DNA of 64,000 bases, from the NCBI GenBank assembly GCA_965237485.1, contig CBDEFQ010000009.1:1-64000 (forward strand). Direction: 5' to 3'. The notes beneath the pieces were generated by a model that saw only the letters and a list, made by a program, of their open reading frames with translations, had not been told where the DNA came from and made no database searches. This document shows, piece after piece, positions 1 through 6,992 of the stretch. Source of the DNA: JAAELZ01 sp965237485. GTDB taxonomy: Bacteria; Pseudomonadota; Gammaproteobacteria; Arenicellales; Poriferihabitantaceae. How positions within the stretch are numbered: the first letter of the stretch is position 1; each line of letters starts with the position of its first letter. Made by a program: the position numbers and the translations under genes.

Positions 1-3
1 CAT

Positions 4-594
4 GTGCGACGCTTAATGCGTAAGATGGGCATTAAAGCCATCTATCCTAGGCCTAACACCAGCAAGAAGAAGGCGGGGCACAAGATTTATCCTTATCTGC
101 TAGGTGGGTTGGCCATCAATCAACCCAATCAAGCTTGGTGTACCGATATAACTTATATCCCGATGCCTAAGGGCTTTGCTTATCTTACCGTTGTGATGGA
201 TTGGTATTCTCGTAAAGTGCTGTCATGGCGGCTTAGCAACAGCATGGATAGCGCATTCTGCGTAGATGCTTTGGAAGAGGCACTGCATTACTACGGCAAG
301 CCTGATATCTTTAACAGCGATCAAGGTGCGCAATTTACCAGTGAGGCGTTTACCGGTGTACTCAAAGACAATGGTATTCGCATCAGCATGGATGGCAAAG
401 GTGCTTGGCGTGACAATGTATTTGTTGAGCGCTTATGGCGCAGCGTGAAATATGAGGAAGTCTATTTGCAAGCCTACCAATCGATGAAAGAGGCAAAAGA
501 AGAAGGCGGGGCACAAGATTTATCCTTATCTGCTAGGTGGGTTGGCCATCAATCAACCCAATCAAGCTTGGTGTATGCTGTCATGGCGGCTTAG
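4..594 (+). pseudogene. IS3 OrfB transposase, C-terminal catalytic part, disrupted
   Basis: This reading frame carries the rve/DDE catalytic core of an IS3-family OrfB: the first Asp in CTDITY, the second in NSDQGAQF and the Glu in ERLWRSVKYEE. After the Glu region, at about codon 165, it runs into a duplicated segment in the wrong frame. There it acquires an unrelated tail (from about 499) and stops at 594. The normal IS3 C-terminus (YYNQERKHQTLG) is therefore missing from this frame and is found only in the second copy. It is probably inactive. The N-terminal half lies before base 1 or is lost. Confidence 0.75.
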
Positions 595-856
595 CAACAG
601 CATGGATAGCGCATTCTGCGTAGATGCTTTGGAAGAGGCACTGCATTACTACGGCAAGCCTGATATCTTTAACAGCGATCAAGGTGCGCAATTTACCAGT
701 GAGGCGTTTACCGGTGTACTCAAAGACAATGGTATTCGCATCAGCATGGATGGCAAAGGTGCTTGGCGTGACAATGTATTTGTTGAGCGCTTATGGCGCA
801 GCGTGAAATATGAGGAAGTCTATTTGCAAGCCTACCAATCGATGAAAGAGGCAAAA
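66..856 (+). repeat. Internal tandem duplication within IS3 orfB, with a 75-bp deletion
   Basis: Bases 66-142 recur at 499-575 (offset 433). Bases 218 to about 498 recur from 576 (offset 358). The second copy therefore lacks exactly 75 bp, corresponding to 143-217. The 433-bp offset is not a multiple of three, so the join changes frame. The two copies look identical over the parts compared by eye, which suggests a young event. Confidence 0.8.
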
Positions 857-970
857 GACGGCATTGGCTCCTGGATAAACTATTACAACCAAGAGCGTAA
901 ACATCAAACATTGGGCATGGTCCCTGACATGATGTATGATCCATGTCGCGGCCTGAAATTGGCTGCTTAA
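542..970 (+). pseudogene. Second copy of IS3 OrfB C-terminus
   Basis: This frame holds the second copy of the OrfB catalytic region. It has NSDQGAQF and the Glu in ERLWRSVKYEE, followed by the natural IS3 C-terminus (YYNQERKHQTLG). The 75-bp deletion removes the segment with the first catalytic Asp (CTDITY), so even if translated it lacks one of the three DDE residues. It ends just before the right inverted repeat. It is a duplication remnant rather than an independent gene. Confidence 0.7.
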
Positions 971-987
971 TCAGCTGAAAATAACTC

Positions 988-1302
988 CTAAGCCATCTGT
1001 CCTAAAAAGCGGGTCCACTTCTCCTTGCTGGTGTTAGGCCTAGGATAGATGGCTTTAATGCCCATCTTACGCATTAAGCGTCGCACATGTTTACGGTCAA
1101 CTCGGTGGCCTACATCTTGCAACACATCACGAATGCGTCTACTGCCAAGAAAGGGCCGATTGAGGTGAATGCGATCAATCAGATGCATCAGTTCCAAGTC
1201 ATCCTCATTAGCAGGTGAGGTTTTGTAATAAACATGGGAACGATGAATCTTCAACAATTTACACTGACGAACTAACGATAGTTTATTGCTTTTATTAATC
1301 AT
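988..1302 (-). pseudogene. IS3 OrfB transposase, N-terminal fragment (copy B)
   Basis: This is the N-terminal part of the same OrfB as copy A, on the opposite strand. It has the HTH_21-type region (KIHRSHVYYK, then a basic stretch ending MRKMGIKAIYPRPNTSK). It is cut after PNTSK, where it runs into the right inverted repeat of copy A and stops. The segment around 1022-1089 is the reverse complement of 1-66, showing that both copies derive from one element. The catalytic domain is absent, so this piece is non-functional. Confidence 0.75.
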
Positions 1303-1692
1303 AGTTTTGCGCTCAGGTCTGTTTAACGACCGAGCGCTTTTGATAAAAAATCATTTCCCATGGTGGTCTCACCGACCTTTGCCTGTAATGACTTAATCTG
1401 TGATTCTTGATCTGGAGCTAAACCTGCACCTGAAGCAAACACATCAACGGAACTATCAAGCAATTGTTTCTTCCACTTGACGATAAGATTTGCATTGATG
1501 TCATAACGACTAGCAAGATTGCTTAATGTTTCATCACCTTTGATTGCTGCAAGAGCAACTTTGGCTTTGAATTGTGGGGCATGGTTTCTACGCTTTTTAC
1601 TCATTTTCTGTTCCTCGTTTTGAACAATTATAAAACAGAAAATAACTCCTTATTTTGGCCTTCAACCTGTCCTAATCATGGGGTCCACTTCA
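1022..1692 (-). mobile_element. IS3-family element, left part (copy B), truncated
   Basis: This is the left half of an IS3-family element on the minus strand. Its left inverted repeat starts at 1692 (reads TGAAGTGGACCCC). OrfA and the first 80-odd codons of OrfB follow before truncation at about 1022. The rest of this copy may lie on the far side of copy A, outside the window. Confidence 0.7.
1323..1604 (-). CDS. IS3-family transposase OrfA
   Basis: This 93-residue protein starts KKRRNHAPQFKAKVALAAIKG, the typical HTH_8-type DNA-binding N-terminus of IS3 OrfA. A short coiled region follows. In intact IS3 elements OrfA binds the ends and is fused to OrfB by -1 frameshifting. Here the partner OrfB (988-1302) is truncated, so the element cannot make its own transposase, though OrfA itself looks intact. 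Confidence 0.8.
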   Translation of the reverse strand: MSKKRRNHAPQFKAKVALAAIKGDETLSNLASRYDINANLIVKWKKQLLDSSVDVFASGAGLAPDQESQIKSLQAKVGETTMGNDFLSKALGR

Positions 1693-1730
1693 GATAACAG
1701 ATTACGCAACATTGGGTATGGACTTTTTGT

Positions 1731-2917
1731 CTAGCAAGTTGACTCATTGTCGTTCCACACGATATATCGATGATTAGCATTAGCCCATTCGTCGTCAATT
1801 TCAATCAGAATGGCACTGACTAATCGTAACCAAGCCTCTCGGTTAGGAAAGACTCTGACCAAGCGGGTTCGCCGCTTAAGTTCTTGTTGAACCGTCCGTT
1901 CAATGCGGTTGGAGGTTCGCATTTTCTTTTGGTGTCTATCTGGCAAGGCAAACACATTTAACCCTTCAGGCACATTGTTTTCTAGCCACTGCGCCAAGTG
2001 AGCATGCTTTTCCTGGTACTGGCTCACAAGGACTTTTAGATTAACCTGAGCAGCTGCCATATTGGGTGCATTCCAAACACTACGCAGCTCACCACCAATG
2101 CGCTGCTTGATCTTGTGATTGGGGGCATGATGCATTGCATTCTGCGCCAGATGAAACTGGGAACACTGCCAAGGTATACCTGGGAACACTGCCTTTCTAG
2201 CGGCTTTTAAGCCACGGTGATCATCACTGACAATAAACTCAATACCATGTATGCCCCGGTCAACCAAGCCTTTGAGGAACTCTCGCCAGTTAACCTCGGC
2301 TTCATTAAGTGCCATTGCCGTTCCTAATACGCAACGCCGTCCACAAGGCAATACACCCACCGCACTCAACACCGCCATATCAATCACTTGGTGGCCCTCA
2401 CGCACCTTTTCATAACGCGCATCAAGGATTAGGTAAGAGACTTTACCCAACGGACGATCACGCCAGACTTTTAACGCCTCATCCATGCTCTGGTTAGCCC
2501 GTGAGACCGGTGTAGAGGAGATGCTTTCAATACCCATGCTCTGCATGACTTTTTCGACTCGGCGCGTGCTAACGCCCGTCACGTACATTTCAGCAACGGT
2601 CAGCATCATCGCACGTTGGCTGCGTCAGCCGCGTTCTAGCGATTGAGGGTAAAAAGGTTCATCAACGTGTTGAGCGGTCTTTGGGATACGCAGATTGAGC
2701 GTACCGGCTTGCGTATCGATACGCTTATCCTGGTAGCCATTGGCAAACCCTGGCCGGTCTTGACTATGCTCATAGTGTGATGCGCCTGGAAACGGCTCTC
2801 TTTCAATCTTCATCGCCTCATTGAGCAGTGCGGTGAGCACGGGGCGCATGGCATCGGGGCCTTCTGAGATGTGTGTTCCACTACTACGTCAAATACGTTA
2901 TTGTTTGATTGGGTCAT
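1731..2917 (-). pseudogene. IS256/Mutator-family transposase, two inactivating lesions
   Basis: This is a Mutator-type DDE transposase. The first Asp lies in LILDARYEK, the second in IVSDDHRGLK and the Glu in NRIERTVQQELK. The natural start appears to be the ATG at 2917 (MTQSNNNVFDVVVEH). A 2-nt AC insertion near 2870-2876 then shifts frame; removing it gives VEHISEGPDAMRPVLTALL. A single in-frame TGA at 2625-2627 splits the rest, and the frame is the same on both sides of it. Both lesions make it a pseudogene. The upstream end was removed or displaced by the next IS, which begins two bases from its start codon. Confidence 0.8.
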
Positions 2918-2918
2918 T

Positions 2919-4312
2919 GAGTTATGCCTGAAAGTGGTGTATGGAGTAGTTGACTAAAAGCGGCGTATCGGGATGAATTGAGTTTACAACAACTTAAACT
3001 TCCACAGACATACGCCACTATGAAACAGAATAAAATTATTTCCTTTGAAAAGCCAGAGCAAAGCATCGATCCGCTGCAAGAATTGATTCGCAATGGCGCT
3101 AGGCAACTCATTCAAACCGCGGTCGAGAGTGAGTTATCTGAACTGCTGTATCGCAATTGTGACAAAGTCTCAGATTCAGGACACGCTGGTGTCGTTCGTA
3201 ACGGCTATTTGCCAGAACGTGAACTGCAAACCGGGATCGGCCCAGTCAAAGTACGTATCCCCAAGGTGCGCTCCCGCACTGGAGTACCGATCACCTTTCG
3301 GTCTGCTTTAGTGCCGCCGTATGTGCGTAAAACGAGAACACTAGAAGCGGCCTTGCCTTGGCTGTATCTCAAGGGTGTCAGCACTGGAGAAATGGGGGAT
3401 GCACTGAGCGTGCTAGTGGGTCAATCAGCGACTGGGTTATCATCAGGCACAGTGAGTAAGCTCAAAGCAACGTGGTCTCAGGAGTACAAGGATTGGAATA
3501 GAGAAGGTTTAGATCGAGATCGATGGGTTTATCTATGGGCGGACGGGATACACAGCGGCCTGCGCGGCGATGAGGGCCGGCTCTGTGCCTTAGTTGTCAT
3601 CGGAGTGAATGAGCGCGGTCACAAGAAATTACTGGCGATTGAAGACGGTGAGCGAGAGTCTACGCAGAGTTGGCGAGAGGTGTTGTTGGCACTCAAGGAG
3701 CGAGGCCTGAATCAACCAGAGCTGGGCATCGGTGATGGTGCTTTAGGCTTTTGGAATGCCCTGGAAGAAGTCTATCCTGGCACTAAACATCAACGGTGTT
3801 GGGTGCATAAAACGGCCAACGTGCTGAACAAGCTGCCTAAATCGGTGCAGCCCAAAGCAAAAGCAGCTCTGCATAACATTTGGCAGGAAGAAACCAAAGA
3901 AGCGGCGCAAAGCGCCTATCAATTATTCATTAAAACCTGTCAAGACAAGTATCCAAAAGCCACGCAGTGCTTGGAAAAAGATCGCGAAGAGTTAATGACG
4001 TTCTACTCGTTCCCTGCCAAGCACTGGATGAGCATACGTACTACGAATCCAATTGAATCAACATTCGCGACTATCCGACACCGTACCAAACGATGCAAGG
4101 GATGTCTTAGCCGTGATGGCATGTTAAGTATGATGTTCAAGCTGGGTCAGTGCGCAGAGAAAAAGTGGAACCGAATACGCGGGTTCGCCTATCTAGCAAA
4201 AGTGATTCAAGGGGTTCCATTTAAAGATGGAATAGAGCAAGCTAATGACTACTCAGATCAAACCGAGGCCGCTTGAAGAAAATGCCTCATACACCAGATT
4301 CGGGCATAACTC
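2919..4312 (+). mobile_element. Intact IS256-family element
   Basis: The element is bounded by imperfect inverted repeats. The left end reads GAGTTATGCCTGAAAG and the right end, reverse complemented, reads GAGTTATGCCCGAATC, with GGTGTATG conserved further in. Length is about 1394 bp with one transposase gene. No clear 8-9 bp target duplication is visible, probably because the left flank is the dead IS256 copy and the region has been rearranged. Confidence 0.75.
3020..4276 (+). CDS. IS256/Mutator-family transposase
   Basis: This full-length transposase has 418 residues from the ATG at 3020; an in-frame TTG at 2978 would add 14. DDE residues are visible: Asp in YLWADGIHSG, Asp in GIGDGALGFW and Glu in NPIESTFATIRHRT. 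The CWVHK motif before the helical insertion is also typical. It shares only family-level features with the broken transposase at 1731-2917, so it is a different IS256 subgroup. The frame is complete and it may be active. Confidence 0.9.
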   Translation: MKQNKIISFEKPEQSIDPLQELIRNGARQLIQTAVESELSELLYRNCDKVSDSGHAGVVRNGYLPERELQTGIGPVKVRIPKVRSRTGVPITFRSALVPPYVRKTRTLEAALPWLYLKGVSTGEMGDALSVLVGQSATGLSSGTVSKLKATWSQEYKDWNREGLDRDRWVYLWADGIHSGLRGDEGRLCALVVIGVNERGHKKLLAIEDGERESTQSWREVLLALKERGLNQPELGIGDGALGFWNALEEVYPGTKHQRCWVHKTANVLNKLPKSVQPKAKAALHNIWQEETKEAAQSAYQLFIKTCQDKYPKATQCLEKDREELMTFYSFPAKHWMSIRTTNPIESTFATIRHRTKRCKGCLSRDGMLSMMFKLGQCAEKKWNRIRGFAYLAKVIQGVPFKDGIEQANDYSDQTEAA

Positions 4313-4541
4313 GTTTTGCCATTGTGCTCCGCTACCCTACCCTGGAACAGATTGAACGGACATTCGGGATGGAAGGCTTCTCGAACGCAAAATTCGGTAC
4401 AATGGAAAGCACTGAATCAATGTTCCGCAATACCCCAAAAACCAACGCCCGCATCGCCATCCTTCCGCTCACCCGAAGCGCAAACTTGAGTTTAATAATT
4501 GTTTATCGGTTGATTCAATATTATGTGATCTATGCCACATC

Positions 4542-4709
4542 TTTGTAAAACAAAAACCATAATAATACGCCCAGCTTAAGGATAAGCACGATTTAGAACA
4601 TAAATCGATCAGTGCTGAAAAGCACAGAGACAAGGCAACAAGGAGTGCTTTTTTATGGAGGCCTGAATGGGCCTCCACGAAAAAGCGGAACTGTTTATCG
4701 GATAAGCAG
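4542..4709 (+). ncRNA. Candidate structured RNA, unit copy 1
   Basis: A string of hairpins lies in 168 bases: TTTGT/ACAAA (4542-4554), GCTTA/TAAGC with loop AGGA (4574-4587), CGATTTA/TAAATCG (4589-4607) and GTGCT/AGCAC with a GAAA loop (4612-4625). A long stem at 4647-4686 has core TGGAGGCC/GGCCTCCA, and the palindrome CTGTTTATCGGATAAGCAG closes it (4691-4709). The same series exists in the second copy with changed stem sequences. The strand is inferred from GNRA-like loops only. A protein-binding or MITE-type DNA structure is the alternative. I do not recognise a known RNA family. Confidence 0.4.
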
Positions 4710-4924
4710 CTAATTGAGTATTTTAAAGGAATGCGTTTTGCCATTGTGCGCCACTGCTCTGGAACACATTGAACGGACATTCGGGATAGAGGACTTCTCG
4801 CTCGTAAAATTCGACAAAATGGAATGTGCTGAATTAATTTTCCCCCAATACCCAAATAAACGAACCCCCGCATCGCCGCCCCTCCACTCACGCCAAGCAC
4901 AAACTTGAATTTATTTAATTATTT

Positions 4925-6127
4925 GAGAGCGCAGCGTAACTCACGATTTTAGTTTGATATTTTCGAAGCACTCATTTTTTGAGCTATATTTGCCCAGTTT
5001 CGCGTATTCGATCATCATTTAGTCACTATTTTATCAATTCGAGCACCTAAGCCATATTAAAGGCACAACTATCCAGCATAGTGCCAATCAGGCAAGCCAT
5101 ACAAGCTTAAGAACTTAGCACCTTTACGGATATTCGCTGCCATCGCCGCTAGGCCGTAAACAGTCTGGTTCTTCGCTAGCCCCATGAACCGAGTGCGAGC
5201 TAAACCATAATGCTGCTTGTAAGTCGCAAAGAGCCGTTCGCCACCTGCTCGCGTTACCGCAATAACTGCATTACGGGTACGGTCTGCATCTGACAACGGA
5301 TTACCTCGATAGCCCTTGCGTTGAACCTGATCATCAATTCCAAGTTGCTCCAGTTTATCTCGCGTCTCCTCAGAACTATACGCCGCATCAGCATATAGGG
5401 CAGTCTCATCGCCCAACAGCAATTCATCGCGCAGTTGGCTGTCATGAACATGCCCTGGCGTCACATTCTGGCGCTGAACAAACCCATCCTCATCAACTCC
5501 CGTATGCACTGAGTAGCCATAGGTAGACTTCTTTCGACCTCGGCTGTCATTTTTGACATGCCAGCTCGCTTCAGGGTCTCGCTTAGGCGTCCCGTCTTTG
5601 CCGTTACCATTTCCAGAACGAGCCGCTTCTATAGGTGTTGCATCTATAATGTTGATGCGCCCCTTGCTCATAATAATGTTCTTCGCTTCAAGTTGACGAT
5701 TGATCTCACCTAGCAAGCGATCCCACAGTTCGTGCTCCATTAACTGGTTACGAAAGCGCCCAAGGGTCGAAGCTTCAGGTACATCGCCGCCTAACTCAAA
5801 GCGGCAAAACTTACGAAACAATAAATCTCTAAATAAGCACTGTGCTAACTCCCTATCCGACAGTTCATACCAAATTCCCAGCATCAAGCTGCGGAACAAA
5901 CTAAGTAATGGATAACTAGGGCGGCCAGTAGTGCCAGCATAAATAGATGAAAGCAGTGTCTCTATTTCGCTCCAATCTAATAGCACTTCTGTATCATCAA
6001 GACTATGCAGAATTGGATGATCCAAATCTGATCTTGATACTAATAAATCTCGTTGGGTGGCGAATGGTTTTTGCATGCCTAATTTTAACAAATTATGTAG
6101 ATACTCGATGAGTTATGCTGCACTCTC
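4925..6127 (-). mobile_element. IS5-family element with TATTT target duplication
   Basis: The element is bounded by 18-bp inverted repeats: the left starts GAGAGCGCAGCGTAACTC and the right, reverse complemented, reads GAGAGTGCAGCATAACTC. It is flanked by the direct repeat TATTT at 4920-4924 and 6128-6132. Length is 1203 bp with one transposase gene. It sits between two units of the tandem non-coding repeat, and removing it restores the repeat period. Confidence 0.88.
5069..6091 (-). CDS. IS5-family transposase
   Basis: This 340-residue DDE transposase has an N-terminal DUF772-type region (YPLLSLFRSLMLG). Catalytic residues are visible: Asp in NIIDATPIEAARSG, Asp in ALYADAAYSSEE and Glu in the C-terminal signature ERLFATYKQHYGLARTRF. 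The frame is complete and the terminal repeats and TSD are intact, so the element is probably recent and possibly active. Confidence 0.92.
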   Translation of the reverse strand: MLKLGMQKPFATQRDLLVSRSDLDHPILHSLDDTEVLLDWSEIETLLSSIYAGTTGRPSYPLLSLFRSLMLGIWYELSDRELAQCLFRDLLFRKFCRFELGGDVPEASTLGRFRNQLMEHELWDRLLGEINRQLEAKNIIMSKGRINIIDATPIEAARSGNGNGKDGTPKRDPEASWHVKNDSRGRKKSTYGYSVHTGVDEDGFVQRQNVTPGHVHDSQLRDELLLGDETALYADAAYSSEETRDKLEQLGIDDQVQRKGYRGNPLSDADRTRNAVIAVTRAGGERLFATYKQHYGLARTRFMGLAKNQTVYGLAAMAANIRKGAKFLSLYGLPDWHYAG

Positions 6128-6168
6128 TATTTATCAATTGATTTAATATTATGTGAGCTATGCCACAT

Positions 6169-6335
6169 CTTTGTAAAACAAAGCCAGTAATAATATGCCC
6201 TGCTTAAGGATAAGCACGATTTAGAAATAAATCGATTCAGTGCGGAAAAGCACCGAAACACGGTCACAAGGATCGCTCTTTTTGTAGAGCCCTGTGTGGG
6301 TTCTACAAAAAAAGAACTGTTTATCGGATAAACAG
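6169..6335 (+). ncRNA. Candidate structured RNA, unit copy 2
   Basis: This is the second copy of the hairpin series. It has CTTTGT/ACAAAG (6169-6183), GCTTA/TAAGC (6202-6215), CGATTTA/TAAATCG now with a GAAA tetraloop (6217-6234) and GTGC/GCAC (6240-6253). A long stem runs about 6278-6314, and the perfect palindrome CTGTTTATCGGATAAACAG is at 6317-6335. The long stem reads GTAGAGCCC against GGGTTCTAC, quite unlike copy 1 yet still pairing. The palindrome's G-T pair in copy 1 is A-T here. These compensating changes argue for selection on structure. Transcription is not demonstrated. Confidence 0.4.
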
Positions 6336-6497
6336 CTAATTCAGTACTTTACAGGAATGCGTTTTAACACTGTGCGCCATTGCTCTGGTACACATTGGAA
6401 GAGCATTACAGATGGAGGACATCTTCAATGCAAAATGCGATGAAAAGGATTGTACTGAATTAGTTTTCCCCCAGTTTTATGAGAATCCAGCCAAAAT

Positions 6498-6992
6498 CTA
6501 GTTAGCCGCAGTATAGCCAATAACTTGGTGCAATGCCTTTTCTACACTTTGCATACGCACTGCGCTACGGTTACCTTCAAGCAGATACTGCTTAACCAAA
6601 GATGGCTTATCCATCCCAGCTACAGCGATATATACTGTACCCACAGGTTTTAAATTTGTGCCCCCAGTTGGGCCTGCAATACCGGTTATAGACACGGCTA
6701 ACTGTGCTTGGCTGCGCTTAACCCCGCCTTCTGCCATTAATTTTGCCACTTCCATACTCACAGCACCATATTGTTCTATTGCTTTTAAGCTCACCCCCAC
6801 TTGGTCATGCTTAGCTTGATTGCTATAGGTAACGAAGCCTCGGTCGAACCACACGGAACTGCCACTTAGCGAAGTCAATAAGCTTGCCAGCAAGCCGCCT
6901 GTGCACGATTCTATCGTTACCACGGACATGCCTTTGGCTTGAAGCTGCGCCGCAAGTTGTGTTGCTAAAATAGTTAGGTTTTGATTATCCAT
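6498..6992 (-). CDS. pncC: Nicotinamide-nucleotide amidohydrolase PncC (CinA C-terminal family)
   Basis: This 164-residue stand-alone CinA C-terminal domain deamidates nicotinamide mononucleotide to nicotinate mononucleotide in the pyridine nucleotide salvage cycle. The family signature ESCTGGLLASLLTSLSGSS near residue 28 and the SITGIAGPTGG loop are both present. The start codon overlaps the stop of the upstream M16 protease (TAATG), so the two are co-transcribed and probably translationally coupled. Its 3' end borders the structured repeat array. Confidence 0.92.
   Translation of the reverse strand: MDNQNLTILATQLAAQLQAKGMSVVTIESCTGGLLASLLTSLSGSSVWFDRGFVTYSNQAKHDQVGVSLKAIEQYGAVSMEVAKLMAEGGVKRSQAQLAVSITGIAGPTGGTNLKPVGTVYIAVAGMDKPSLVKQYLLEGNRSAVRMQSVEKALHQVIGYTAAN

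Larger units (their letters stand above)
1..1021 (+). mobile_element. IS3-family element, right part (copy A), enters from outside the window
   Basis: This is the 3' part of an IS3-family insertion sequence read on the plus strand. It carries the catalytic half of OrfB twice (see the internal duplication) and ends in a right inverted repeat at about 973-1021. That repeat, read outward-in, begins AGAAGTGGACCCG and matches the left repeat of the neighbouring minus-strand copy (TGAAGTGGACCCC at 1692). Its right end abuts the interior of an opposite-oriented OrfB remnant. The simplest reading is insertion of one IS3 copy into another. The left end lies outside the window. Confidence 0.75.
4313..6490 (+). 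repeat. Tandem array of ~420-bp non-coding units, split by an IS5 element
   Basis: The region lacks a credible coding frame but is repetitive. A module starting GTTTTGCCATTGTGC at 4313 recurs at 4735 (period 422) and in diverged form at 6361. The linking module containing ATTATGTGATCTATGCCAC recurs at 4502 and about 6133. Removing the IS5 insertion and one TSD gives a period near 420. The array therefore holds one partial unit (4313-4501), one complete unit (4502 to about 4922) and one final diverged unit (6128 to about 6490). The left edge is cut by the IS256 element and the right edge ends at the 3' end of pncC. Confidence 0.75.

Noticed and set aside
4647..4686. Rho-independent terminator in the long stem
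   Set aside because: The T tract precedes and the A tract follows the stem on both strands, so the tracts extend the stem rather than form a terminator tail.
4469..4900. 143-codon minus-strand frame across the repeat array
   Set aside because: It is not preserved in the second repeat unit, while the hairpins are, so coding is unlikely.
4313..6490. CRISPR array or integron attC sites
   Set aside because: The period (about 420 bp) and unit structure do not fit CRISPR repeats with spacers. I saw no attC core sites, integrase or Cas genes.
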